A DNA stretch of 64,000 nucleotides from Methylophilus sp. QUAN (lineage in GTDB: Bacteria; Pseudomonadota; Gammaproteobacteria; Burkholderiales; Methylophilaceae): the NCBI RefSeq assembly GCF_015354445.1, contig NZ_JADKYT010000002.1, positions 682,001-746,000 of the forward strand, given 5' to 3'. Made by a program: the position numbers and the translations under genes. The notes beneath the pieces are model-generated. The model did no database searches. It saw nothing but the letters and a program-made list of their open reading frames with translations, and had not been told where the DNA came from. Positions 28,175 through 36,844 of the stretch are shown piece by piece; within the stretch, counting starts at the first letter, position 1; every line of letters starts with the position of its first letter.

Positions 28175-31100
28175 GTTCGAAAAAGAAAGAGCTGTGGGCG
28201 CTGGAATCCGTCATTATTTATGGATTCATCAGTTTCTTTGTATTGCTCGTTTTGCTTGGTATTACCAGCATGGTCTACCTGCAGCGTTTCGCTGAAAATA
28301 ACCGCTGGGTCAGCCATACTAACGAGGTCATTTCCAAGCTGGATAAAGGCCTGGTGCTATTCAATCAACTAGAAGTTTCACAACGCGGCTTCCTGCTCAC
28401 GGCTGATGATAGCTCTATTACACGCCGCGACGCGGCACTGGCTGACTTACAAAAAGATGTCACCGAGCTTGCCGTACTGACCAAAGATAACTACTTCCAG
28501 CAGCAGCAAATTACCCAATTGAGGCAACTGATTGATAAGCGGATTATTTACTTTAATCACATTATCGAGATTGCGCGCACCACTTCGGCCGATAAACTAA
28601 AAGAGACTCTGCGTAAAGACTATATCCGCAGGGAAGACATGCTTGAGATTCGTGGTGTCTTTAGTGCAATGTCACTTGAAGAGCAGAACCTGCTCACTGA
28701 CCGTACACAATCTGAACAGAGCCACGCCAAAGACCTGCTAACGCTGCTTGCGGTCATGTCTATTGCCATTTTAATTTTTTTCCCACTGCTGATCTGGCGT
28801 ATTCAGCGGGACCTGCATATCCGCAAACAAGCCTCCACAGAGCAAAAACGACTCACGGATATCCTTGATGCTTCGCCTGACCTCATCGCCAACGCAAATC
28901 TGCAGGGAGATTTCTTTTACCTGAATAGCGGCGGGCGCAAGCTCCTGGGCATTGGTGAACAGGAAGAAATCACACCTCAGGCGATTTCGCACATACGGCC
29001 AGACTGGGCGACTGATTTAATCCATCATCAAGCAATCCCTGCTGCGTTAAGCAGTGGCGTCTGGAGTGGCGAGTCTGCTTATATTACCCGCGCCGGCATA
29101 CAGATTCCTGTGTCACAAGTCATCGTGGCGCATCGGGATGTGGATGGAATGCCGTCACATTTATCGATGGTTGCACGCAATGTCAGCGACTTTAAACAGA
29201 TTCAAGTCGACCTGACCAACGCAGCTATTTATGACCAAACCCATAGCGAGGTTTTAAGGTTATTCAATGCCAATGATGACCGCGCAACAATCTTGACCGG
29301 CATGCTGGACATTCTAGCCAACAACCATGCGCTGCCGGTCTCGGCCATTTATGGTTATGATGAATGGAGTGGCTGCTATCAGCTGGAGAGCACGCATGCG
29401 GCCCCGATCGATATCCTCAATGAGTTTAAATTGGGGCATGGCGTGATCGGGGAGGCCATTCAAAAGAACCAGACACTGATACTGGGCGATACCAACGAGT
29501 TACCATCACTGACCATTGAAGCCGGGCTGGTATCTATCAAGCCAGCTGGCATCATCATCTGCCCGGTGACCTACCAGGAAAAGCGCCTGGCCGTACTGGT
29601 GCTTGCAGCCACTCAAAGCCTTACCGAGCGCGACCAAACCTTTATCGAGCGCTTGGCTGCGCAGCTTGGTGTCGCGCTGCATAATATTCAGCAATATGGT
29701 GACCTCAAATTACTGGCCGAACAGTTGCACCTGCGTAGTGAAGAAATCGGCTCAAAAAACGAACAGCTACTCGAAGCAGACCGCATGAAATCTGAATTCC
29801 TGGCCACCATGTCGCATGAACTACGAACGCCACTCAATGCCATTATCGGCTTCTCCGAGATCCTGCGGGATGGCTTAACTGGGCCGTTAGCAGACAAGCA
29901 AAAAGAGTATATCAGCGATATTTTTGAAAGCGGGCAGCACCTGCTGTCATTGATTAATGATGTACTGGATTTGTCAAAAATAGAAGCAGGCCGCATGGAG
30001 CTTGAACCTGAAATCGCCGACGTTAAAGTGCTGCTGCAAAACAGCCTCTCTATTGTTAAGGAAAAAGCCACTACGCAACATATCAAACTGCAAGCGGACT
30101 TATCGGAAGACTTAGGCAATGCGTGGTTGGATGCACGAAAGGTGAAGCAGATTATTTATAATCTGCTGTCCAATGCCGTTAAATTTACGCCTGAAGGCGG
30201 GCAGATAACCTTGCAAGCCAGCTTGCTTGAGCGTGCCGCCGTACTTGAGCAGACCAAAGACATTCCGTCACACCAGATATCGCCCATAGGTAACGCGCAA
30301 CACTTCATTCAGATTGCCATTACCGATACCGGGATAGGCATTGAGGCGCAGGACATTGAGCGTCTATTCCAACCCTTTGTTCAACTAGAAAGCACGCTTT
30401 CCCGGCGTTTTGAGGGCACAGGGCTAGGGCTGGCACTCGTGCGCAAGCTGGCAGAGCTGCATGGCGGCGCAGTCGCCGTCCGCAGCACGCCAGGGGAGGG
30501 CAGTACATTCACGGTCTGGCTGCAATATAAAGTCAATCTGCTGGCACCTGAAAATACCATTCATCAGGCTAAAGAGACCGCCGGTCAATTATTAAATAAA
30601 GAGTCACCGCATGTGCTGGTTCTGGAGGATGATGACCGTGCCGCCGACTTGATCAGGTTGCAACTGGAATCTGACCATTGCCGTGTGACGCGTGCAGCCA
30701 CCGCCGAAATTGCCCTGGCTATTTTGGCCGATGGTGCGCCACCTGATTTAATTACGCTGGATATTTTGCTGCCAGGCATGGATGGCTGGGAATTTTTGAC
30801 AAAGCTCAAGGCTAATCAGAAGCTGGCCCATATTCCGGTAGTGATCCTGTCTATTGTCGCGGACAGCAACCGAGGCCTATCACTCGGCGCAGCTCAGGTA
30901 TTACAAAAACCCGTTTCTGCCGATGATTTACATACAGCGCTTGGCAAGCTGGGATTGACATCCCCAATCAACAATCAAGCCAGCGTGAAGGTATTGGTTG
31001 TCGACGATGACCCTAAAGCCGTAGAAATTATTTCGTCTTATCTTGAGCATGCCAGATACTCGGTGATGCGTGCTTATGGCGGCCATGAGGCCGCTCAAAT

Positions 31101-31365
31101 TGCAAAACAACAGAAACCAGACCTAATCATCCTGGATTTAATGATGCCGGAAGTTAATGGCTTTGAGGTGGTCGAAGAGCTAAAACAGGACAAACGTACG
31201 GCAAAAATCCCTATCATTATCGTCACCTCAAAATTCCTGGCACCAGCAGAACACCACGTGCTTAAAGGCCATGTATTAGCCGTCCTCGAAAAATCTGAAT
31301 TTAATCATGGCAACTTCTTAAGCGAAGTGCATCGCGCATTGGCTGGCCAGGCCAAGCAGCCGTAA
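28171..31365 (+). CDS. Hybrid sensor histidine kinase with CHASE3-like, PAS, GAF and two receiver domains
   Basis: A 1064-residue membrane kinase starting at ATG 28171. Helix 1 (about residues 12-35) and helix 2 (about 188-210) flank a periplasmic CHASE3-like all-alpha domain. A PAS domain (about 230-350) and a GAF domain (about 365-515) follow. The HisKA box SHELRTPLNAIIGFSEIL carries the phospho-histidine near 549, and the ATPase has NLLSNAVKF, DTGIGI and GTGLGLALV. Two receivers follow: LITLDILLPGMDG (Asp near 862) and LIILDLMMPEVNGF (Asp near 986). The signal is unknown. It heads a three-gene operon with two response regulators. Confidence 0.9.
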   Translation: MSSKKKELWALESVIIYGFISFFVLLVLLGITSMVYLQRFAENNRWVSHTNEVISKLDKGLVLFNQLEVSQRGFLLTADDSSITRRDAALADLQKDVTELAVLTKDNYFQQQQITQLRQLIDKRIIYFNHIIEIARTTSADKLKETLRKDYIRREDMLEIRGVFSAMSLEEQNLLTDRTQSEQSHAKDLLTLLAVMSIAILIFFPLLIWRIQRDLHIRKQASTEQKRLTDILDASPDLIANANLQGDFFYLNSGGRKLLGIGEQEEITPQAISHIRPDWATDLIHHQAIPAALSSGVWSGESAYITRAGIQIPVSQVIVAHRDVDGMPSHLSMVARNVSDFKQIQVDLTNAAIYDQTHSEVLRLFNANDDRATILTGMLDILANNHALPVSAIYGYDEWSGCYQLESTHAAPIDILNEFKLGHGVIGEAIQKNQTLILGDTNELPSLTIEAGLVSIKPAGIIICPVTYQEKRLAVLVLAATQSLTERDQTFIERLAAQLGVALHNIQQYGDLKLLAEQLHLRSEEIGSKNEQLLEADRMKSEFLATMSHELRTPLNAIIGFSEILRDGLTGPLADKQKEYISDIFESGQHLLSLINDVLDLSKIEAGRMELEPEIADVKVLLQNSLSIVKEKATTQHIKLQADLSEDLGNAWLDARKVKQIIYNLLSNAVKFTPEGGQITLQASLLERAAVLEQTKDIPSHQISPIGNAQHFIQIAITDTGIGIEAQDIERLFQPFVQLESTLSRRFEGTGLGLALVRKLAELHGGAVAVRSTPGEGSTFTVWLQYKVNLLAPENTIHQAKETAGQLLNKESPHVLVLEDDDRAADLIRLQLESDHCRVTRAATAEIALAILADGAPPDLITLDILLPGMDGWEFLTKLKANQKLAHIPVVILSIVADSNRGLSLGAAQVLQKPVSADDLHTALGKLGLTSPINNQASVKVLVVDDDPKAVEIISSYLEHARYSVMRAYGGHEAAQIAKQQKPDLIILDLMMPEVNGFEVVEELKQDKRTAKIPIIIVTSKFLAPAEHHVLKGHVLAVLEKSEFNHGNFLSEVHRALAGQAKQP

Positions 31366-31386
31366 TATCAAGAAGAGAGGGTGGGC

Positions 31387-31746
31387 ATGGCGAAAATACT
31401 CATCGTTGAAGACAATCCTAACAATATGAAACTGGCGCAACTGCTGCTTGAAAGCTCTGGACACGAGGTACTACAGGCCGTTAACGCGCTGGATGGCCTG
31501 GACATTGCACGTAGCCTGTTACCCGCAGTGATCCTCATGGATATTCAGCTTCCAGGCATGGATGGCCTGACCGCGACACGACTGCTTAAAGAAGATGCTC
31601 AAACCAGTCATATCAAAATCATCGCGCTCACGGCCTTTGCCATGAAGGGGGATGAAGAGAAAATGCGCCAGGCAGGGTGCGACAGCTATATCGCAAAACC
31701 TATCCGCTATAAAGAGTTTCTGCAAACAGTAGATGCCTTACTTTAA
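31387..31746 (+). CDS. Single-domain response regulator (DivK/CheY-like)
   Basis: A 119-residue receiver with no output domain. The acidic pair is in ILIVEDNPNN, the phospho-aspartate in VILMDIQLPGMDG near 52, and TAFAMKGDE and IAKPI supply the conserved Thr and Lys. I start at ATG 31387 after AAGAAGAGAGG. It lies 21 bases after the hybrid kinase and 42 before the HD-GYP gene. Such proteins act as phosphate shuttles or bind a partner protein. Confidence 0.9.
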   Translation: MAKILIVEDNPNNMKLAQLLLESSGHEVLQAVNALDGLDIARSLLPAVILMDIQLPGMDGLTATRLLKEDAQTSHIKIIALTAFAMKGDEEKMRQAGCDSYIAKPIRYKEFLQTVDALL

Positions 31747-31788
31747 AGCAGACATCACCAGAAAATACGCTTGCAGGGGACCCATCAC

Positions 31789-32865
31789 ATGGATATGAAA
31801 GTCACGCGTAAAACCATTCTGATTGTCGATGATGAAGAAAACAATCGTGCCTTCCTGGAAGCCTTGCTCACCGCTGAAGGCTACGCCACACTGCAAGCCC
31901 ACGATGGCAAAATGGCGCTCGAAATGACCTTAAGCCATCAACCAGACCTGATTCTGCTGGATGCCATGATGCCGGTATTGAACGGCTTCGAGCTGGCTGA
32001 ACAATTAAAAAATAATGAAGCGACAAAAATCATTCCGATTATTATGCTCACGGCATTGATAGACCGCACGTCCAAAATGCGCGCCCTGCAATGTGGTGTT
32101 GAAGAGTTTGTCACCAAACCCATAGACAGGGCCGAGCTCTGGATCAGAGTGCGTAACTTGCTGCGACTAAAGGAATATAACGACTTCCTGACCGATTATA
32201 GCCATACACTGGAAATACAGGTAGAAGAGCGGACCGCGCAATTGCTCACCAGTTACTTTGACTCCATGTTCAGCATTATGCGTGCGGCAGAGTTCAGGGA
32301 TAAAGAAACCGGCGAGCACATTCACCGCATCGCCTTTTACTGCAAAGAACTGGCAACAGATTTGGGCATGGACTCAAATTTTATTGATACGATATATCAT
32401 GCCAGCCCGCTACATGATGTCGGCAAAATTGGTATCCCGGACCATATCTTACTCAAACCGGGCCCACACACAGATGAGGAGTGGGAAGTGATGAAAACCC
32501 ACACTGTCTTGGGCAATAGTATTTTAGGGCACGGCAAAAGTACCTCACCATTTACCATCATGGGTGCAGAAATCGCCTTAAACCATCACGAGCGCTGGGA
32601 TGGCACCGGCTATCCGAATGGTCTGCAACAAGAACAAATCCCATTATCAGCACGCATCATGATGATGAGCGATGTCTATGATGCGCTGCGTAGCAAACGC
32701 CCATACAAGCCAGCGTACTCACACGAGCATACGTTGCAAATTATCATGCAAGGCGACGGCCGTACGCAGCCTGAACACTTTGATCCATGCATACTCAATG
32801 CATTCAAAAAACTCGCCAATCGTTTCAGAGAGATCTTCGACGAACACTCAGACGGTGCAGATTAA
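31789..32865 (+). CDS. HD-GYP response regulator, probable cyclic-di-GMP phosphodiesterase (RpfG-like)
   Basis: A 358-residue protein starting at ATG 31789 after AGGGGA. The receiver (residues 1-125) has LILLDAMMPVLNGFE with the phospho-aspartate near 56. A short coiled linker follows. The HD-GYP domain has HIHRIAFYCKELA near 177, the metal-binding HDVGK near 209, HTVLGNSIL near 234 and HHERWDGTGYP near 265. This family hydrolyses cyclic-di-GMP, which links sensing to biofilm or matrix output. The PEP-CTERM and polysaccharide genes nearby are plausible targets. It ends the signalling operon. Confidence 0.9.
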   Translation: MDMKVTRKTILIVDDEENNRAFLEALLTAEGYATLQAHDGKMALEMTLSHQPDLILLDAMMPVLNGFELAEQLKNNEATKIIPIIMLTALIDRTSKMRALQCGVEEFVTKPIDRAELWIRVRNLLRLKEYNDFLTDYSHTLEIQVEERTAQLLTSYFDSMFSIMRAAEFRDKETGEHIHRIAFYCKELATDLGMDSNFIDTIYHASPLHDVGKIGIPDHILLKPGPHTDEEWEVMKTHTVLGNSILGHGKSTSPFTIMGAEIALNHHERWDGTGYPNGLQQEQIPLSARIMMMSDVYDALRSKRPYKPAYSHEHTLQIIMQGDGRTQPEHFDPCILNAFKKLANRFREIFDEHSDGAD

Positions 32866-32994
32866 GCATCTGTCAAATTCAGCATCTTGCGTTCTTGCCT
32901 GAACAGCTGGATGAATAGCCACAACATTAATTTAACTTCTCTGAACTCTGAGTAAGTTCGTGAACATATTTCAATTTAAAACAATCAGTTGAAC

Positions 32995-33021
32995 TTCACG
33001 AAGTAATATTTACTTCGTGAA
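32995..33021. repeat. Perfect 12-bp inverted repeat with 3-base loop
   Basis: TTCACGAAGTAA (32995-33006) and TTACTTCGTGAA (33010-33021) enclose TAT. A further GTTCGTGAAC palindrome lies at about 32957. The site is between convergent genes. It could act as a terminator, although the T-run is interrupted, or as a protein-binding site. Confidence 0.6.
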
Positions 33022-33086
33022 TTCTTTTAAAAGAATAGAGCTAGAGGCCATTTGTTCATGAGTTGCTTTACCCATTCATACATGCT

Positions 33087-34478
33087 TTACATAATCTGCA
33101 GGTGCATATGATGAGGGTACTCCAATGTATCGGCTATAATTTTCAAGCTGTGCTCACACTCTTCTCTTGTAGTGGGGCCACCTAAGCAAATTCTGACGGC
33201 ATCTGGTGGATTATTATCCGTGCAGAATGCGGAACTAGATACGACGCTAATACCATTAGATCTTAAATGAACAGCAAGTTCGGATGGGCTCCACCCTGTT
33301 GTATTGGGCACTGGAAGCCATATATGAAATCCTTCCGGGTGTGACATGAATTGCCACATATCTAATATGCGACTGGCCAAGCGGACACGAGTTGCCGACT
33401 CAGATCGAATAGCCTTCAGCATGTCATCAACAATGCCATTCTTGATCCAATTGGTAATTAATAGATTAGTGATGGGGCTAGACATTACAGATGTGGCTCT
33501 TAAAGAGCCTGCTAAACGTTGCGCCTGTCTTTGAGAAGGGGCTGCGACAAAGGCAGTTCTAAGTCCTGCACCAAAGCACTTGGAAAAGCCGCTGATATAC
33601 CAGGTCACCTCTGGGGCGATGCTTGCGATAGTGTCCAATCTGTCAGTTGGTAGCATGCCATACGCGTCATCCTCAATAATTGGAACGTTAAAGCGGATCG
33701 CAACATCAGCAAGAGCTTCCCTCCGATGTTTGGTCATCGTCAATGTGCTTGGGTTTTGAATGGTGGGATTGCAATAGAAGCCTTTGATTCTCTTGGTTTT
33801 ACAAGCTTCCTCAAAAGCAGAAACTACGGGCCCGTCTTTATCACTAGGAATGGATAACAGAGTGATGCCCAGTTGAGCTGCAATCGCCTTAATGCCCGGA
33901 TAGACCAGGTCCTCGACACAGATGGTTTCCCCTGGTCTAGCTAAGTTGGTCATTAATGCTAGTAGTACCGAGTGTATGCCAGGGCACACCAGAACTTGCT
34001 CTGCGCCGCAGGTGGGAACGTATTGTTTCAACCATGAGGCGGCCACCTGTCTTTCTTCTGGAGTGCCTCCAAAGTCTTGGTATCTCAACAGGTCGTATAG
34101 GTCGGCATTTGAAACTATTCTTGCAGCATCTTCCTTGATCTTTTGTGCCACGGACATGGGTTCTGGTGGCATGTTCATGGTCATTGCAATGCTGCTGCCA
34201 TCTCTTAGTTTAAATGCTGGAGGTTTACCTTTGATGAAGGTGCCTGAGCCGGCTTGAGAGTCTATGAGGCCACGGCGTTTAGCTTCACTGTAAGCTCTGG
34301 ATATCGTTGTGTAATTTAAATCTAGAAATTGAGACAGCTCTCTTAGGGTAGGTAATTGATCCCGAGGACGTAATCTTTCGTTGCTTATATCCTCTTCTAT
34401 CAAATCTGCCACAAGTAGATATGCAGGTTTGTTGCTATCTTTTAAGCGCTTTATCCAGTGTTGAATATTCGGGGCCAT
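33087..34478 (-). CDS. MocR-type GntR/aminotransferase transcriptional regulator
   Basis: A 463-residue regulator. The N-terminal winged helix has RPRDQLPTLRELSQFLDLNY near 37 and GLIDSQAGSGTFIKG near 70. The aminotransferase-fold domain has FCNPTIQNPSTLT-like YCNPTIQNPSTLT near 235, IEDDAYGMLP near 265 and the PLP lysine in ISGFSKCFGAGLRTAF near 295. MocR proteins sense PLP or amino compounds. It is divergent from the porin across a 306-bp region that holds a sigma-54 promoter, so it may also act there. Confidence 0.87.
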   Translation of the reverse strand: MAPNIQHWIKRLKDSNKPAYLLVADLIEEDISNERLRPRDQLPTLRELSQFLDLNYTTISRAYSEAKRRGLIDSQAGSGTFIKGKPPAFKLRDGSSIAMTMNMPPEPMSVAQKIKEDAARIVSNADLYDLLRYQDFGGTPEERQVAASWLKQYVPTCGAEQVLVCPGIHSVLLALMTNLARPGETICVEDLVYPGIKAIAAQLGITLLSIPSDKDGPVVSAFEEACKTKRIKGFYCNPTIQNPSTLTMTKHRREALADVAIRFNVPIIEDDAYGMLPTDRLDTIASIAPEVTWYISGFSKCFGAGLRTAFVAAPSQRQAQRLAGSLRATSVMSSPITNLLITNWIKNGIVDDMLKAIRSESATRVRLASRILDMWQFMSHPEGFHIWLPVPNTTGWSPSELAVHLRSNGISVVSSSAFCTDNNPPDAVRICLGGPTTREECEHSLKIIADTLEYPHHMHLQIM

Positions 34479-34520
34479 CTTTTATTTCCCTAGAAATCTA
34501 AAAAGCATGTATCGACTTTT

Positions 34521-34582
34521 ATACTGCACTGGCACCATTTTGTGGCGACCAAACTTTCAATATTGCACCTAATTGAACCATG
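34521..34582 (+). promoter_or_regulatory. NtrC-like enhancer region upstream of porin
   Basis: Two elements GCACCATTTTG (from 34532) and GCACCTAATTGA (from 34565) begin 33 bases apart, 124-171 bases upstream of the -24/-12 promoter. Both have counterparts in reverse orientation upstream of the Nit1C operon. NtrC consensus halves are GCACC/GGTGC. The dyads here are imperfect, so another sigma-54 activator remains possible. Confidence 0.5.
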
Positions 34583-34667
34583 AAATCACTTCTAGCCGAG
34601 GAGCAATATTTCTTTCAATAAATCGATAAAAAAACTTAAAGTCCTATTAGCAATAATATATCAATAT

Positions 34668-34719
34668 GATTGCATATTGATTGCTTTTTGTTAAAAAGTA
34701 AATGGCATGGCTGTTGCTG
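34668..34719 (+). promoter_or_regulatory. Sigma-54 promoter of the porin gene with upstream 17-bp box
   Basis: TGGCATGGCTGTTGCTG (34703-34719) has GG and GC separated by ten bases, as in -24/-12 promoters. The box GATTGCATATTGATTGC (34668-34684) lies exactly 18 bases upstream. The same box and spacing occur at the Nit1C promoter. The porin start is 66 bases downstream of the -12 element. Confidence 0.8.
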
Positions 34720-34784
34720 AACTGGGTTAGCGCATCTCCAGGTGCGTTTATCACTTAACTATTAACTCAGGGAATGTAGAGCCT

Positions 34785-36008
34785 ATGAAAAAGAATGCAG
34801 TTTCAAAAACTAAACTAAAGTTAGTCCTTGCCCAGGCGATGCTCGGGATGGTTGCCAGTAATGCTCATGCTGGTGCCACTATTAGCTTTGGTGAAGATAA
34901 ATTTCTCCATTTGGGCTTAGGCTTAAGAGCTGCTTACACTTCAGCTTCAGATGGTGCCGCAGATGGCAAATCTCGCTCCAATGATTTCGATGTATATAGT
35001 ACTCGTATCTACACCAGTGCCCAGTTGAATAGGGTTATTAAAGGCACACTGAACCTTGAAGGCACACATGGTGCTGAAAGCACAACCGGCGGCTCTAAAC
35101 TTGGTGAGAATTTTGAAATCTATGAGGCGATCGCGCAATTTGAGTTTGCACCCGAATTCAATCTTTGGGCTGGGCGCATGCTAACACCAAGCGATCGTTC
35201 CAACTTGGATGGACCATACTTTCTGTCCTCCTGGCTGTATCCAGGTGTTGTTGCTCAATATCCAAGCCAGCTGGCTGGCCGTGATACTGGTGTGACCGTG
35301 TGGGGTAAATTGATTGACCAGCATTTAATCTACTCAGTTGGATCCTTTGAGGGGCACAACAACTTCAAAGGCGCCTCCAGTGAAGATGATAATTTGCTCT
35401 ATGCAGGGCGTGTGCAATATGACTTTTGGGGTGAGGGCATGACCCCAGCTTACTACACTGCCAGTACCTTCTATGGGAAGGATTACTTATCTATCGGCTT
35501 TGCATCTCAATATCAAAAGAATGGTGTGGGCAGTGCAAATTTAAAAGGCGATTACCTGGCATATAACGCAGATTTGCTTTGGGAAAAGGATGTTGGTTTC
35601 GGCTTTCTCGATGTAGAGGCGGGCATATATAAATTCGATACTGATGGGAGATCAGATGTATCAAAATCACTATTAACCTCTACTCCAAGCTTGACTGCAA
35701 ACGTTGGTGGCATCAAGCAAGGCAAAGCCTATCTGTTTTCATCAGCCTTATTATTCCCTCAGCAGATTGGTTGGGGAAAGCTGCAACCTTACTTCAGATA
35801 TCAAAAGTTTGATGCTGACTCAACAAAGGGTGATGGCGGCGCTCTGTCGGTCGACGTGCTCTCCAGTGAAACCAAGCAATACGATTACGGCGTGCACTAC
35901 GTGATTGATGGTCACAATGCACGGTTAAGTGCCACTTACACTAAAAATGACTACTCAAACGCTAAAGACGAGAACAAGGTAACACTTGGCGTTCAGCTGC
36001 AGTTCTAA
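34785..36008 (+). CDS. Outer-membrane porin
   Basis: A 407-residue exported protein. The signal peptide ends SNAHAG near residue 28. The mature part is a long series of alternating beta-strand segments (FLHLGLGLRAAYTS, IYTSAQLNRVIKGTLNLEGT, FNLWAGRML) and ends in a C-terminal phenylalanine strand (KVTLGVQLQF), as in trimeric porins. It resembles phosphate-selective-porin-type proteins in general layout. The sigma-54 promoter links it to nitrogen control and to Nit1C next door. A nitrogen-regulated amide/urea porin (FmdC) is known in Methylophilus; whether this is the same family needs alignment. Substrate not readable. Confidence 0.83.
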   Translation: MKKNAVSKTKLKLVLAQAMLGMVASNAHAGATISFGEDKFLHLGLGLRAAYTSASDGAADGKSRSNDFDVYSTRIYTSAQLNRVIKGTLNLEGTHGAESTTGGSKLGENFEIYEAIAQFEFAPEFNLWAGRMLTPSDRSNLDGPYFLSSWLYPGVVAQYPSQLAGRDTGVTVWGKLIDQHLIYSVGSFEGHNNFKGASSEDDNLLYAGRVQYDFWGEGMTPAYYTASTFYGKDYLSIGFASQYQKNGVGSANLKGDYLAYNADLLWEKDVGFGFLDVEAGIYKFDTDGRSDVSKSLLTSTPSLTANVGGIKQGKAYLFSSALLFPQQIGWGKLQPYFRYQKFDADSTKGDGGALSVDVLSSETKQYDYGVHYVIDGHNARLSATYTKNDYSNAKDENKVTLGVQLQF

Positions 36009-36038
36009 TTTTAAAGATTCTCAAACCTCTCTCTTTGC

Positions 36039-36062
36039 CTGGCCTAACGTCGGGCTTTTTTT
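36039..36062 (+). terminator. Probable Rho-independent terminator after porin
   Basis: GCCTGG and TCGGGC form a short stem with two G-T pairs around CCTAACG. It is followed by a run of seven T. The stem is weak but well placed. Confidence 0.6.
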
Positions 36063-36081
36063 ATTCAGGCGATCCAAACAA

Positions 36082-36123
36082 GTGCATCCAAAATGGTGCG
36101 CATTGAATCAATTTGGTGCGCAT
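36082..36123 (+). promoter_or_regulatory. NtrC-like enhancer region upstream of Nit1C operon
   Basis: TGGTGCGCAT occurs twice, at 36094-36103 and 36114-36123, a 20-base period that puts both on one face of the DNA. The first continues a partial dyad with GTGCATCC. Read on the other strand these are GCACCATTTTG and GCACCAAATTGA, matching the porin elements. They lie 119-160 bases before the -24/-12 promoter. Confidence 0.55.
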
Positions 36124-36206
36124 GGGCTTCCAGTTGGCGGGCGGTAAATAACCAACCAAATTTCCTAAAAAAATTACTGCCGATCAATACCAATTTATTT
36201 CATATT

Positions 36207-36258
36207 GATTGCAAATTGATTGCATTATTTAAATTAATTGATGGCATACCGATTGCTA
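36207..36258 (+). promoter_or_regulatory. Sigma-54 promoter of the Nit1C operon with upstream 17-bp box
   Basis: TGGCATACCGATTGCTA (36242-36258) is a close match to the -24/-12 consensus, with GG-N10-GC. GATTGCAAATTGATTGC (36207-36223) ends 18 bases before it, the same spacing as at the porin. It consists of two TTGATTGC copies 11 bases apart. The first gene starts 61 bases after the -12 element. Confidence 0.85.
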
Positions 36259-36318
36259 TTGTCACTGTGAAGAGAAAATGAGTTCTTTTCATTTTGAAAA
36301 TCATTTATGGAGAAAAAA

Positions 36319-36801
36319 ATGCCTGCAATCACAGCACCCAAACATCAAGACGGAGACTTTTTCGTTGATTTTGAAGAGAAGGTATTTGAAGACGTAAAAG
36401 CGGAGCCAGGTCAGAAGGCTTTGGTGACTTTCCACACAGTAGCGTTCGAAGGCTCCATCGGCTTTGTAAACATGCTGCAAGCAACTCGCCTGCAACGCAA
36501 AGGCTTTGAGACATCCATTCTACTCTACGGCCCAGGTGTAACTCTCGGTGTTCAACGCGGCTTTCCAAAGTTGGGTGATGAGGCATTTCCTGGCCACTTG
36601 AACTTCAATCGTCAGCTGACAAAGTTCATGGCTGAAGGTGGGAAGGTCTATGCATGCCGTTTTGCATTGCAAGCGCTGTACGGTCATGGTGAGCCTGCAT
36701 TGATCGAAGGCATTCGCCCAATCAATCCTCTGGATGTTCTGGATTTGAAGCTGTTACACGTGCGTGACAACGCTGTGATTATCGACACCTGGACTGTGTA
36801 A
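36319..36801 (+). CDS. nitB: Nitrogen-starvation protein of the MSMEG_0572/Sll0783 family
   Basis: A 160-residue protein, first gene of the Nit1C operon. The start is ATG 36319, six bases after GGAG; the ATG at 36307 overlaps that binding site. Segments such as [18 protein letters not shown] and [16 protein letters not shown] match the family found at the head of nitrilase-1 clusters and first known from nitrogen-starved Synechocystis. The fold resembles DsrE-like proteins by my reading; no catalytic function is established. A 17-base repeat duplicates the stop-codon region just downstream. Confidence 0.88.
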   Translation: MPAITAPKHQDGDFFVDFEEKVFEDVKAEPGQKALVTFHTVAFEGSIGFVNMLQATRLQRKGFETSILLYGPGVTLGVQRGFPKLGDEAFPGHLNFNRQLTKFMAEGGKVYACRFALQALYGHGEPALIEGIRPINPLDVLDLKLLHVRDNAVIIDTWTV

Positions 36802-36827
36802 TTAAATCTAGGACTGTGTAATTAAAT
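36791..36827 (+). repeat. Tandem 17-bp direct repeat spanning the nitB stop codon
   Basis: GGACTGTGTAATTAAAT occurs at 36791-36807 and 36811-36827. The first copy contains the last codons and stop of nitB, and the second repeats them in the spacer before nitC. This looks like a recent slippage duplication. Confidence 0.9.
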
Positions 36828-36844
36828 AAGGGATAGGTATCACG

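Noticed and set aside
36082-36101. Perfect NtrC site
   Set aside because: The dyad is one base longer than the NtrC consensus and its left half is mismatched. It is kept only as NtrC-like.
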